Below, one piece after another: positions 1 to 7,488 of a DNA stretch of 64,000 bases (its first letter is position 1; the number at the start of each line of letters is the position of its first letter). Where the stretch lies: contig JALNZF010000004.1 of NCBI GenBank assembly GCA_023229435.1, forward strand, positions 124,001-188,000. The letters run 5' to 3'. Below the pieces are notes generated by a model. The model was not told the origin of the DNA, made no database searches, and saw only the letters and a program-made list of their open reading frames with translations. The position numbers were made by a program, and so were the translations under genes. The stretch comes from Nitrospirota bacterium. GTDB lineage: Bacteria > Nitrospirota > UBA9217.

Positions 1-93
1 GCAGCGATGATTGCGGAATGCGGGCCCAGGCCCATGGAAGGCCGGGGCAGGTTCCCTCTTGCGGATAAGAATTATGAACAGGGAAGGGGGTGA
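1..93 (+). CDS. 3' end of an upstream gene (partial)
   Basis: An open frame enters from the left edge and stops at TGA 91-93, three bases before the next ATG. Only about 30 C-terminal residues are visible (ending ADKNYEQGRG) and I do not recognise the family. The tight spacing suggests the same transcript as the DUF1573 gene. It could be chance coding. Confidence 0.35.
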   Translation, partial: AAMIAECGPRPMEGRGRFPLADKNYEQGRG

Positions 94-96
94 AAC

Positions 97-552
97 ATGA
101 AGCGGATGGTTTTGATGAGCATGGTGATGGCCGGCCTGTTGTGCGCCGGACCACTGGCGGCCCTTGACAACAAGGGGCCGAAGATCGAGGTCAAGGAGCT
201 GCGCCACGATTTCGGTAAGGTCGTCCAGGGGACAAAGGCTGAGTATGTCTTGGAGATCAAGAACGTGGGCAGCGAACAGCTGATCATAGAAAAGGTCCAG
301 CCTTCCTGAGGCTGTGCCGCAGCGGTGATCAGTTCCGATCACCTGGATCCGGGGGCCATTGGACGCGTGAAGGTAACAGTGGCAACGATCAACAGCAACG
401 GCCCTCTTTCGAAGCACATCAGTATTTATTCCAATGACCGCATCACGCCGGTGCTTACGGTGGAAGTGACCCTGAATGTGGTGCTGAGTGATGTCGTGCT
501 TAAGGATGTCGCGCCGAAGGATATGGCGTCGAAAGGTGTGGCAACAAAGTAG
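97..552 (+). CDS. DUF1573 periplasmic selenoprotein (UGA read as Sec71)
   Basis: The frame has 151 residues when TGA 307-309 is read as selenocysteine. Residues 1-22 are a signal peptide. The rest is the DUF1573 immunoglobulin-like fold, with the hallmark HDFGKVVQGTKAEYVLEIKN followed by a PS-x-GC motif. Family members normally have PSCGC there; this gene has PS-Sec-GC, so Sec71 and Cys73 would form a selenenyl-sulfide pair. The reading frame continues with typical DUF1573 sequence to TAA 550-552. A strong ribosome site (gggaaggggg) precedes ATG 97. A 7-bp hairpin with a 6-base loop begins 14 bases after the UGA, as a bacterial SECIS should. DUF1573 proteins are exported and of uncertain function, so a redox role is inferred. 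Conventional callers would truncate it at residue 70. Confidence 0.88.
324..343 (+). promoter_or_regulatory. bacterial SECIS-like hairpin, DUF1573 gene
   Basis: GGTGATC (324-330) pairs perfectly with GATCACC (337-343) around the loop AGTTCC. The stem starts 14 nt after the UGA, and the loop has G at its second position, which matches the bacterial SECIS rule of a G in the first two loop bases. Confidence 0.75.
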
Positions 553-608
553 CAGGATTTCGTTCCCAGGCCTGCTCCCGCACAGGGGGGGCAGGCCGCA
601 CTATTTTC

Positions 609-638
609 TTGACAATTTTCCGCGGCATATGCTACTGT
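609..638 (+). promoter_or_regulatory. sigma-70-like promoter upstream of the aminotransferase
   Basis: TTGACA at 609-614 and TACTGT at 633-638 are separated by 18 bases. The site lies 220 bp upstream of the aminotransferase start. Most of the 307-bp gap between the DUF1573 gene and this gene (553-859) would then be 5' leader; I see no recognisable riboswitch in it. Confidence 0.4.
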
Positions 639-859
639 CAAATCGTTTTTAAACGGAATAATCAAAAGAGAGGCACGTTCAATTTTGAAACAACACAGAC
701 ACCCACAATATCCCAGCGACATGCCAACCCCTGGCATAGGTCCCGTCCCGACGGGGCACTAATTTTCGTTGTTCATAATCATCAGATAACGATATCGCGT
801 TTTTGTTCTACAGAGAAACTGACGGACGTATTGTCTAAATTTTTATGGAGGGTGTACCC

Positions 860-1996
860 ATGCAGAAAAAATATCTATTAGCCCCTGGCCCGACCCCGGT
901 TCCCCCCGAGGCGCTCCTGGCCATGGCTATGCCGATTATCCATCACCGCGCGCCGGACTTCCTGCCGATCCTCGATTCCGCGAAGAAAGGCCTGCAGTGG
1001 CTCTATCAGACGAAGAACGACGTGCTGATCCTGTGCTCCACCGGCACCGGCGGAATGGAAGGCTCGGTGACGAACTTCCTGAGTCCGGGAGACGATGTGC
1101 TCGTGATCAACGGCGGCAAGTTCGGCGAACGCTGGACCAAGATCTGCCAGGCCTACGGCATGAAGGTCGAGGAAATCATCGTGGAGTGGGGCCATGCTAT
1201 CAAGGCCGAGCTGGTGGAGGCCGCGCTCAGGAAGAACCCGAAGATCAAGGCTGTTTTCGTCCAGGCGAACGAGACTTCGACCGGCGTGTACCACGACGTG
1301 CAGTCCGTCGCGGCCGTGGTGAAGAAGACCGATGCGCTCTTTGTCGTGGACGCGATCTCGGCCCTTGTTGCGCATGATATCAAGGCGGATGAGTGGGGCA
1401 TTGATGTGATGATCGGCGGCTCCCAGAAGGGCGTGATGCTGCCCCCGGGACTCGCGTTCGTGTCCGTAAGCGACAAGGCCTGGAAAATGGCCGATTCGGC
1501 AAAGACCCCGAAGTTTTACTTCAACTTCAAAAAGGAACGCGAAAACCTCGCCAAAAACCAGACGAACTTCACCTCGGCGGTGACCCTCATCATCGGTCTG
1601 AACGCCAGCATTAAGATGCTCCAGGACGAGGGGCTTGAGAATGTGTTCAAGCGCCACGACAAGCTCGCCCGGGCGACCCGGGCGGCAGCGGGGGCGCTGG
1701 GGCTCAAACTCTTCCCGAAAGAGAGCCCGAGCAACGCGCTTACCGCCATCGAGGCCCCGGCGGGCGTGGACGGGCAGGCGATCTACAAGAATCTCCGGGA
1801 GAAGTACGGAATCACCGGCGCGGGCGGCCAGGACAAGCTGAAGGGCAAGATCTTCCGCATCGCGCACCTGGGCTATGCCGACACCTTCGATGTGATCACG
1901 GCCGTGGCTGGCATCGAGATGGTGCTGAAAGGCCTCGGTCATCCGGTGAAACTCGGCACGGGTGTCGGCGCAGCGCAGGAAATATTGATGAAGTAA
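860..1996 (+). CDS. class V aminotransferase (serine/alanine-glyoxylate type)
   Basis: A 378-residue PLP-dependent aminotransferase of the serine-pyruvate / alanine-glyoxylate family, full length for the family. The N-terminal LLAPGPTPVPPE, the STGTGGMEG phosphate-binding segment, DAISALVA and the PLP lysine in GGSQKGVMLPPG are all visible. The start is the ATG at 860, behind GGAGGG; an ATG at 845 lies within the ribosome site. It is followed by serA in the same direction. In several anaerobes this pairing is thought to supply the transamination step of phosphoserine synthesis where SerC is absent; that role is an inference from context. A glyoxylate aminotransferase role is the alternative. 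Confidence 0.9.
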   Translation: MQKKYLLAPGPTPVPPEALLAMAMPIIHHRAPDFLPILDSAKKGLQWLYQTKNDVLILCSTGTGGMEGSVTNFLSPGDDVLVINGGKFGERWTKICQAYGMKVEEIIVEWGHAIKAELVEAALRKNPKIKAVFVQANETSTGVYHDVQSVAAVVKKTDALFVVDAISALVAHDIKADEWGIDVMIGGSQKGVMLPPGLAFVSVSDKAWKMADSAKTPKFYFNFKKERENLAKNQTNFTSAVTLIIGLNASIKMLQDEGLENVFKRHDKLARATRAAAGALGLKLFPKESPSNALTAIEAPAGVDGQAIYKNLREKYGITGAGGQDKLKGKIFRIAHLGYADTFDVITAVAGIEMVLKGLGHPVKLGTGVGAAQEILMK

Positions 1997-2003
1997 ATCA
2001 TTC

Positions 2004-2069
2004 ACCACAGAGTACACGGAGAGACGGCAATAAGGAAATTCAAGTCCTTTCCTCTGTGCTCTCTGTGGT
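2004..2069. repeat. inverted repeat of the ACCACAGAG/CTCTGTGGT family
   Basis: ACCACAGAGTACACGGAGAG at 2004 is mirrored by CTCTGTGCTCTCTGTGGT ending at 2069. The same family recurs at 48671-48760 and, in variant form, at 53164-53246 and 58763-58851. It fills the gap between the aminotransferase and serA. Confidence 0.7.
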
Positions 2070-2092
2070 TGGCCGATCATTTGGAGGAATGT

Positions 2093-3670
2093 ATGAAAGT
2101 TCTGATCAGCGACAATCTGTCCCCCGTCGGTGTGGAAATTTTAAAAAAGGCCGGGCTTGATGTGGACGCCCGGAGCAAAACCTCGGTCGAGGAGATAGAG
2201 AAGATCATCGGCGACTACGACGCGCTCATCATTCGCTCGGCCACCAGGGTCACTGCGGGGCTGCTTGAGAAGGCGGCGAAACTCAAGGTCGTGGGCCGCG
2301 CGGGCAGCGGCCTGGACAACGTGGACATACCTGCGGCCACCAAGAAAGGCGTGGCGGTGATGAACACGCCGGGCGGGAACACGATCACGACGGCCGAGCA
2401 CACCATCGGCATGATCTTCGCCTGCGCCCGCATGCTTCCCCAGGCCTGTTCCTCACTCAAGACCGGCAAGTGGGAGAAAAAGAAGTTCGAGGGTGTGGAG
2501 CTTTACGCCAAGACCATCGGTGTCATCGGTCTTGGCGCAATCGGCGGGGTCGTGGCCGCGCGGTGCTCGTGCCTCGGCATGAAGGTCATCGCTTTCGACC
2601 CTTTCATTTCGCAGGAGAAGGCGAAGAGCATGGGTATCGAGCTGGCGGACCTGCCGACGATATACAAACGGTCCGATTTCATTACGGTCCATACGCCCAA
2701 GACCAAGGAGACGGCGAACCTGATCAACAAGAACACCATCAGCCAGATGAAAGACGGTGTTCGCATCATCAACTGTGCCCGGGGCGGGATCGTGAACGAG
2801 CAGGATCTTTATGAAGCGCTCAAGAGCGGCAAGGTCGGCGGGGCCGCCTTTGACGTGTTCGAAAAGGAACCGCCGGAAAACCACCCGCTCTTGACGCTCG
2901 ATAACTTCATTGCCACGCCGCATCTCGGCGCGTCCACCCTGGAGGCACAGGAGAACGTTGCGATTGCCGTTGCCGAGCAGATCGTGGATTATCTCGTTGC
3001 CGGGACCGTGCGGAACGCCGTGAACGTGCCGTCAGTGCCTGCGGATCAGCTCCCGACACTCAGCCCGTATATCAACCTGGCGGAGCGCATGGGCCTGTTC
3101 CAGGCACAGCTCTGCGAGGGAGGCCTCACCCAGGTTACTCTGGAATACAGCGGCGAGGTGTCAAACCTCAAGCAGGAGCCCATCACGCTCGCGGCACTCA
3201 AAGGCCTGCTCACACCGATCCTGAATGAGAGCGTCAACTTCGTGAATGCGCCGCTCATCGCCAAGGACCGCGGAATCGAGATCAAGGTGTCCAAATCGAC
3301 CGACATCACCGAGTACACGAGCCTTATCACGATCAAGATCAAGGCGGGCGGCAAGGATATGTCCGTTGCCGGGACGCTGAACAGTAAAAAAGAGCCGCGC
3401 ATCATCCAGGTGGACAACTTTCCCATGGAGACCGTGCCCGAGGGCGACATGCTCGTGCTCATGAACAACGACAAACCGGGCGTTATCGGCGGCATCGGGA
3501 CGCTGCTCGGCCAGAACGGGATCAATATCGCGCGCATGCAGTTCGGCCGCGAACAACAGGGTGGAAGGGCGATGTCGATCGTGAGCATCGACAGCGCTGT
3601 GTCCGATGAGATCATGGCGAAGATCAGGCAGATGACGAATGTTCTCTCGGCGAAACAGATACGGATATGA
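2093..3670 (+). CDS. serA: D-3-phosphoglycerate dehydrogenase
   Basis: A 525-residue enzyme catalysing the first step of serine synthesis, oxidation of 3-phosphoglycerate to 3-phosphohydroxypyruvate. Visible parts are the N-terminal substrate domain (MKVLISDNLSPVGVEIL), the Rossmann segment GVIGLGAIGGVVAARC, the conserved NCARGGIVNE and TPHLGAST motifs, an intermediate allosteric-substrate-binding domain (about 310-445) and a C-terminal ACT domain (DKPGVIGGIGTLLGQNGINI). This is the long, three-domain form. ATG 2093 follows GGAGGAAT; an in-frame ATG upstream has no ribosome site. It is likely co-regulated with the aminotransferase, although a palindrome lies between them. Confidence 0.97.
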   Translation: MKVLISDNLSPVGVEILKKAGLDVDARSKTSVEEIEKIIGDYDALIIRSATRVTAGLLEKAAKLKVVGRAGSGLDNVDIPAATKKGVAVMNTPGGNTITTAEHTIGMIFACARMLPQACSSLKTGKWEKKKFEGVELYAKTIGVIGLGAIGGVVAARCSCLGMKVIAFDPFISQEKAKSMGIELADLPTIYKRSDFITVHTPKTKETANLINKNTISQMKDGVRIINCARGGIVNEQDLYEALKSGKVGGAAFDVFEKEPPENHPLLTLDNFIATPHLGASTLEAQENVAIAVAEQIVDYLVAGTVRNAVNVPSVPADQLPTLSPYINLAERMGLFQAQLCEGGLTQVTLEYSGEVSNLKQEPITLAALKGLLTPILNESVNFVNAPLIAKDRGIEIKVSKSTDITEYTSLITIKIKAGGKDMSVAGTLNSKKEPRIIQVDNFPMETVPEGDMLVLMNNDKPGVIGGIGTLLGQNGINIARMQFGREQQGGRAMSIVSIDSAVSDEIMAKIRQMTNVLSAKQIRI

Positions 3671-3690
3671 CGTTCCGGCCCCGCCGGAAC

Positions 3691-3762
3691 GAATTGTAGA
3701 TTGAAGATTGGAAATTGATAATTTGGAGAACATTCTTCAATTTGTTATTTCCAATAAAGGAG
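3691..3762. repeat. AT-rich 'attgaagattggaaattg' intergenic repeat
   Basis: Short word repeats of the type TAGATTGAAGATTGGAAATT fill the serA-purA gap. A closely related copy lies upstream of ftsH at 32674-32720, so this is a dispersed intergenic family. It ends just before the purA ribosome site. Confidence 0.5.
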
Positions 3763-3767
3763 TTGCG

Positions 3768-5075
3768 ATGCCAGTTTTAGTCGTTGTCGGCGCCCAGTGG
3801 GGCGATGAAGGCAAGGGAAAGATCATTGACCTCCTGACCGAGCGCGCGAACATCGTCGCACGCTATCAGGGCGGCCACAATGCGGGACATACGGTGGTGG
3901 TCGGGAAGGAAGAGTTCATCCTGCATCTGATCCCCTCCGGGATTCTGCACCGGGGCAAAAAATGCATTATCGGAAACGGCGTGGTGGTCGATCCCGCGGC
4001 GCTTCTCGAAGAGATGGATGGCTTGAAAAAGCGGGGCATTACGTTCGATGCAAATCTGCTTATCAGCAAGAACGCCCACCTGATCATGCCGTACCACAAG
4101 GCGCTCGATGTCGCGAGCGAGAAGCTCAAGGGGAACAAAAAGATCGGCACCACGGGCCGCGGGATCGGTCCCGCGTATGCGGACAAGATAAACCGCAAGG
4201 GCATCAGAATGGCAGACCTTCTTGATCCGGAGATGTTTCACGAGAAGCTGGCGGTCAACGCGAGCGAGGCAAACTTTCTGCTCGATCGTTTTTACAACGC
4301 GGAGCTGGTGAACCAGGACCGGGTGTATGAAGAGTACATGGGATATGCGGCGAAACTGAAAAAATATATTGCCGACACCACGCTTGTCCTGAACGAGGCG
4401 GTCAGCAAGAATAAAAATGTCCTTGCCGAGGGCGCGCAGGGTACGCACCTCGACGTGGACCACGGGACTTACCCCTTTGTGACCTCATCGAGCCCCACGG
4501 CGGGAGGCGCCTGCACCGGCCTCGGCATCGGACCAAATACGATCACCGAGGTGATGGGTATTGTGAAGGCATATACCACCCGCGTGGGCAGCGGACCATT
4601 CCCCACGGAGCAGGAGAACGAGTTGGGAGAACTGCTTCGCGCCCGCGGCAGGGAGTATGGCGCCACGACGGGCAGGGCGCGGCGGTGCGGCTGGGCGGAC
4701 ACGCTCATTATCCGCCATTCCGTGCGCGTGAACGGCATGACGAGTGCGGCCATCACCAAGCTCGACGTGCTCGATACCCTCGACGAGATCAAGATCTGCG
4801 TGGGCTACCGGCACCGGGGGAAACTCTACGAGGAGATGCCGTCCGAGCTTGTGGTGCTCGAAAAAGGCGAGCCGCAGTATATCACCATGCCGGGGTGGAG
4901 GAAGACCACCGTCGGTGTAACAAAATACGAAGACCTGCCGAAGAAGGCCCGTTCCTATGTGGAAAAGCTCTGCAAGCTCAGCGGGGTCAAGCCGGCCATC
5001 ATCTCGACCGGAGCGCGCAGGGATGAGACGATCATTCTGGAACAGCCGTTCAAGAAGACGGCGGCGAGGAAATAA
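3768..5075 (+). CDS. purA: adenylosuccinate synthetase
   Basis: A 435-residue GTP-dependent enzyme joining IMP and aspartate to adenylosuccinate, the first committed AMP step; the length is normal. The GTP loop GAQWGDEGKGKIIDLL is at the N-terminus, followed by GTTGRGIGPAY, GAQGTHLDVDHGTYPFVTSS and the C-terminal STGARRDETI. ATG 3768 has an AAAGGAG ribosome site; longer in-frame extensions run into the AT-rich repeat and are not typical of the family. Two hypoxanthine phosphoribosyltransferase genes later in the window supply the salvage counterpart. Confidence 0.98.
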   Translation: MPVLVVVGAQWGDEGKGKIIDLLTERANIVARYQGGHNAGHTVVVGKEEFILHLIPSGILHRGKKCIIGNGVVVDPAALLEEMDGLKKRGITFDANLLISKNAHLIMPYHKALDVASEKLKGNKKIGTTGRGIGPAYADKINRKGIRMADLLDPEMFHEKLAVNASEANFLLDRFYNAELVNQDRVYEEYMGYAAKLKKYIADTTLVLNEAVSKNKNVLAEGAQGTHLDVDHGTYPFVTSSSPTAGGACTGLGIGPNTITEVMGIVKAYTTRVGSGPFPTEQENELGELLRARGREYGATTGRARRCGWADTLIIRHSVRVNGMTSAAITKLDVLDTLDEIKICVGYRHRGKLYEEMPSELVVLEKGEPQYITMPGWRKTTVGVTKYEDLPKKARSYVEKLCKLSGVKPAIISTGARRDETIILEQPFKKTAARK

Positions 5076-5229
5076 ATCACACATAACAAGCGTCAAACAA
5101 CAAATAAATTTCAATAACCAAATGTGAAGCTCCAAACTGTTTGGTTATTGGGATTTGGTATTTGGTGATTATTTGTAATTTGGGATTTGATTTTTGTGAT
5201 CTGGAATGTTCCGGAAGCCGTAAATGTTG

Positions 5230-5259
5230 TTGACAATGATGATGGTTCTTTGTTATTAT
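5230..5259 (+). promoter_or_regulatory. promoter for tRNA-Lys
   Basis: TTGACA at 5230-5235 and TATTAT at 5254-5259 are spaced by 18 bases. The predicted start is about 20 nt before the tRNA-Lys gene. The sequence before it (about 5100-5200) is a low-complexity TTTGGTATTTGG-type repeat. Confidence 0.55.
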
Positions 5260-5287
5260 ACGCAGCTTTAAAGAATACCGCGAGAGC

Positions 5288-5363
5288 GGGCCGGTAGCTC
5301 AGTTGGTAGAGCACCGCCCTTTTAAGGCGGGTGTCCTGGGTTCGAGTCCCAGCCGGCTCACCA
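5288..5363 (+). tRNA. tRNA-Lys (anticodon TTT)
   Basis: A complete cloverleaf with CCA encoded. The acceptor GGGCCGG pairs with CCGGCTC. The anticodon stem CCGCC/GGCGG holds the loop CTTTTAA, and the T arm reads CTGGGTTCGAGTCCCAG. Confidence 0.97.
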
Positions 5364-5365
5364 GT

Positions 5366-5467
5366 TAAAGACAGTTAAGAGTAGTGAGTTTTGAGTTGGG
5401 AGTTCAATAAAACGATTCAAGCTAGAACTGATCACTCCGAACTCCGAACTCAACACTCCGAACTCAC
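5366..5467. repeat. GAGTT/AACTC low-complexity inverted repeat
   Basis: GAGTTTTGAGTTGGGAGTT is answered by AACTCCGAACTCAACACTCC. It separates the two tRNAs. Similar word-repeat blocks occur at 29583-29699 and 43745-43775, so this is a dispersed intergenic family. Confidence 0.5.
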
Positions 5468-5471
5468 ATAT

Positions 5472-5549
5472 GTCCCCATCGTCTAGCCCGGCCCAGGACA
5501 CCGCCCTTTCACGGCGATAACGGGGGTTCGAATCCCCCTGGGGACGCCA
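5472..5549 (+). tRNA. tRNA-Glu (anticodon TTC), integration site of the island
   Basis: A complete tRNA with CCA encoded. The acceptor GTCCCCA pairs with TGGGGAC, and the anticodon loop is CTTTCAC. Its 3' half recurs at 13452-13496 with compensatory changes in the T stem. That is the signature of a tyrosine-integrase element inserted into the tRNA 3' end and regenerating it. Confidence 0.96.
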
Positions 5550-5559
5550 TTCAAATCAT

Positions 5560-5599
5560 GGAGTTACCCCGCTGCTGCGGGGTAGCTCCTTTTCTTTTG
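5560..5599 (+). terminator. rho-independent terminator after tRNA-Glu
   Basis: GGAGTTACCCCGC and GCGGGGTAGCTCC form a long stem around TGCT, followed by TTTTCTTTT. A diverged second copy lies at 13507-13546 behind the tRNA fragment, so the terminator belongs to the duplicated att region. Confidence 0.8.
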
Positions 5600-5796
5600 A
5601 CTGTGCTAAAAATGTGATAATTTCCCCGTAGCTTTTTGCCCTGCTTGTTTTCCTATGTCTATCATGGTATGATTATCGCAATGATTGATCTTGTGGCCGT
5701 GCGGGCTGTACCGTTAGAGAATGCTGCCTTCTGGTCATGTATTGAAGCCTCATTCGGGAACTCGGCATATGAAACATATTGTGAAAGGAGTATACG

Positions 5797-6039
5797 ATGG
5801 TATTCACGGTAACGAGCAAAATAGTAAAGGGAATGATTCGCCTTCCCAAAAAGGTCAAGATTCCTGAAGGCACCAAGGTTATCGTCAAAATCGAACCCGC
5901 ATTGAAGTCTGCTGAAAAACGGAAGATCATATCGTCGCTTTGCGGCGCGTGGTCTGAAGACGCCACTATCGCGCCGATCTTTGAGGAGATTGAGAATGAG
6001 CGGCATCAATATCACGGCAGAGAGGTTCGCTTTGCATGA
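5797..6039 (+). CDS. antitoxin-like DNA-binding protein of a VapBC pair
   Basis: An 80-residue protein starting MVFTVTSKIVKGMIRLPKKV, a short strand-rich N-terminus like swapped-hairpin (AbrB/DUF104-type) antitoxins, followed by a loop that should bind the toxin. Its TGA overlaps the ATG of the PIN toxin (ATGA), and a GAAAGGAG ribosome site precedes it. In such pairs the antitoxin neutralises the RNase and represses its own operon. The exact antitoxin subfamily is uncertain. Confidence 0.75.
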   Translation: MVFTVTSKIVKGMIRLPKKVKIPEGTKVIVKIEPALKSAEKRKIISSLCGAWSEDATIAPIFEEIENERHQYHGREVRFA

Positions 6040-6431
6040 TTCTCCTGGATACTAATATCGTCATAGCGTTTCTGAATGGCAACAAGTCGGTAGCGGAGCG
6101 GATAGCAGACAATATCGACAAAATTGCGCTGAGCGTCCTGGTTGTTGCTGAGTTGAATTATGGCGCGAAGGCGTCGCAAAATGCTTCGCGCAATCTTGAC
6201 AAGCTGACCAGACTTCTGGATGTGGTTCAAATCATCCCTTTTGATCTTGAATGCGCCGAAGCGTTCGGCTCCATTAAAAGCAGACTGCGAAGCATTGGCA
6301 AACCCACGGGAGAAGTTGATGCTCTTATAGCCGCGACGGCAATCGCGCACAAGGCCGTGCTGGTTACCGGCAACAAGAGACATTTTGAGCACATCGAAGG
6401 TCTGCGTATTGAAACATGGCCGTTATCCTGA
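6036..6431 (+). CDS. vapC: PIN-domain toxin, VapC family
   Basis: A 131-residue PIN-domain ribonuclease. The metal-binding acidic residues are present: MILLDTNIVIAFL at the start, a Glu in VVAELNYGAKAS, and GEVDALIAATAIAH near residue 100. The C-terminal VTGNKRHFEHIEGL is typical of VapC. It overlaps its antitoxin gene by four bases, indicating translational coupling. VapC toxins usually cleave tRNA or rRNA; the target here is unknown. It probably helps keep the island in place. Confidence 0.9.
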   Translation: MILLDTNIVIAFLNGNKSVAERIADNIDKIALSVLVVAELNYGAKASQNASRNLDKLTRLLDVVQIIPFDLECAEAFGSIKSRLRSIGKPTGEVDALIAATAIAHKAVLVTGNKRHFEHIEGLRIETWPLS

Positions 6432-6511
6432 TTTGCACTCAGCATCATTAACCTCGTAACTTTCCCCGCCAGACATTCTCATCGTATTCGCTTCGATGTT
6501 TTATCCGGAGA

Positions 6512-6661
6512 ATGTATGTCCAAAAAAAATCACTTCTGCAGGCCATAGCAAAAGAAGAAGCCCTCCTTTCAAGACTGGACAGAGAACGAGAACAGGCACT
6601 TTCAAGGATCAATGATTTCAATCGTCAGCTTGCCAAGACGGAAATCCTAGTACACGCGTGA
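6512..6661 (+). CDS. 49-residue charged coiled-coil ORF (plasmid debris)
   Basis: ATG 6512 follows GGAG by six bases and opens a 49-residue frame rich in Glu, Arg and Gln (LLSRLDREREQALSRINDFN). This resembles the N-terminal coiled coil of large plasmid helicases, but the match is impressionistic. It runs into the start of the truncated DUF6573 gene, so it is probably a broken 5' fragment. Confidence 0.3.
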   Translation: MYVQKKSLLQAIAKEEALLSRLDREREQALSRINDFNRQLAKTEILVHA

Positions 6662-6988
6662 GCAGGCTATCGCGGACGGTCAGCTGATCGATGTGAGCGA
6701 TACGCCAGAGGCGAAAGAGGCGGGTTTCCGCTTTCCGGTCTGCATCACTGTGGGTGTTCATGCGCTCGTGCAGGTGCCGGAGCTGCTTTCTGGCTGGCAG
6801 GATTACGGCGGCCGGCTGTGGGACACGCTGTTCCTGGCTGCGGCCGCGTTCAAGCTGGCAGGTGAGAAGCATCTTGTGCCGTTCGATGTTGTCTACCAGA
6901 CCGCCCTCGCCGTTCCGCTACGGTCACGCTCTGGCTCTGCTTCTCGGAGTATGAGGGCTTCACGGTCCTCCTGCCAGAGGAATATTAA
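6651..6988 (+). pseudogene. DUF6573-like plasmid protein, truncated and frameshifted
   Basis: The frame YTREQAIADGQLIDVS begins immediately after an in-frame TAG at 6648-6650. It continues AKEAGFRFPVCITVGVHALV and LWDTLFLAAAAFK, matching DUF6573, a small protein commonly encoded on conjugative plasmids. At about 6910-6920 homology changes frame; the shifted frame reads LWLCFSEYEGFTVLLPEEY and stops at 6986-6988, the expected family C-terminus. The loss of the start and a frameshift make it a pseudogene. It shows the island once carried plasmid or conjugative DNA. Confidence 0.65.
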
Positions 6989-7438
6989 TTAAACGTAGGC
7001 CGAAGAGATCCCCGGAATCGTCCGAGGCTCTCATACCTATACTCAACGCTCGCATGAAGGAAACCAAAAATCCCAAATGATAATCGTGGTTTTATTGCAT
7101 CCTCAGATATTAAATTTATGACATTTCTGATGGCAAACAACTATTTTCCAGGCGTTGTATGGCTGTAACTCATTGAATCTCATAAAAATTCATTATGAAT
7201 TCGTTGAATTCTACCCTAAAAGTACCTATTTGATGACGTTGACATTAAATTAAATCAGGTATATATTCGACAAAAATACTGTGAATTGTGTGACATGTTC
7301 ATTACTAAAATAGATAACATCGTAAATCCGCTGTTATCAAGGGGGGGCTATCCGAACGCCCAATCACATGCCTAAAATGCTCCACGAAACCCATCAACTG
7401 TCACTTCACTTCCGTCAGTTGCTCCATGTTCATGGGCG
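6989..7438. other. AT-rich gene-free stretch in the island
   Basis: Composition drops sharply in GC from about 7060. I see no ORF with a ribosome site and no RNA structure. It presumably carries the promoter for the propeller/radical SAM operon, but no convincing -35/-10 pair stands out. Confidence 0.4.
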
Positions 7439-7456
7439 TCCCTCCTTTCGGAGGGA
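7439..7456 (+). promoter_or_regulatory. leader hairpin upstream of the propeller gene
   Basis: TCCCTCC (7439-7445) pairs with GGAGGGA (7450-7456) around TTTC. It lies 33 nt before the ATG at 7489. The arms contain anti-SD and SD-like sequence, so it may modulate translation or just be a small stable stem. Confidence 0.3.
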
Positions 7457-7488
7457 ACCATATCATACTTAACAGAGGAGGACTAACC

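Noticed and set aside
878..2080. Long minus-strand frame opposite the aminotransferase gene
   Set aside because: It is an antisense shadow caused by high GC at third positions; similar shadows lie opposite ftsH, secA and uvrB.
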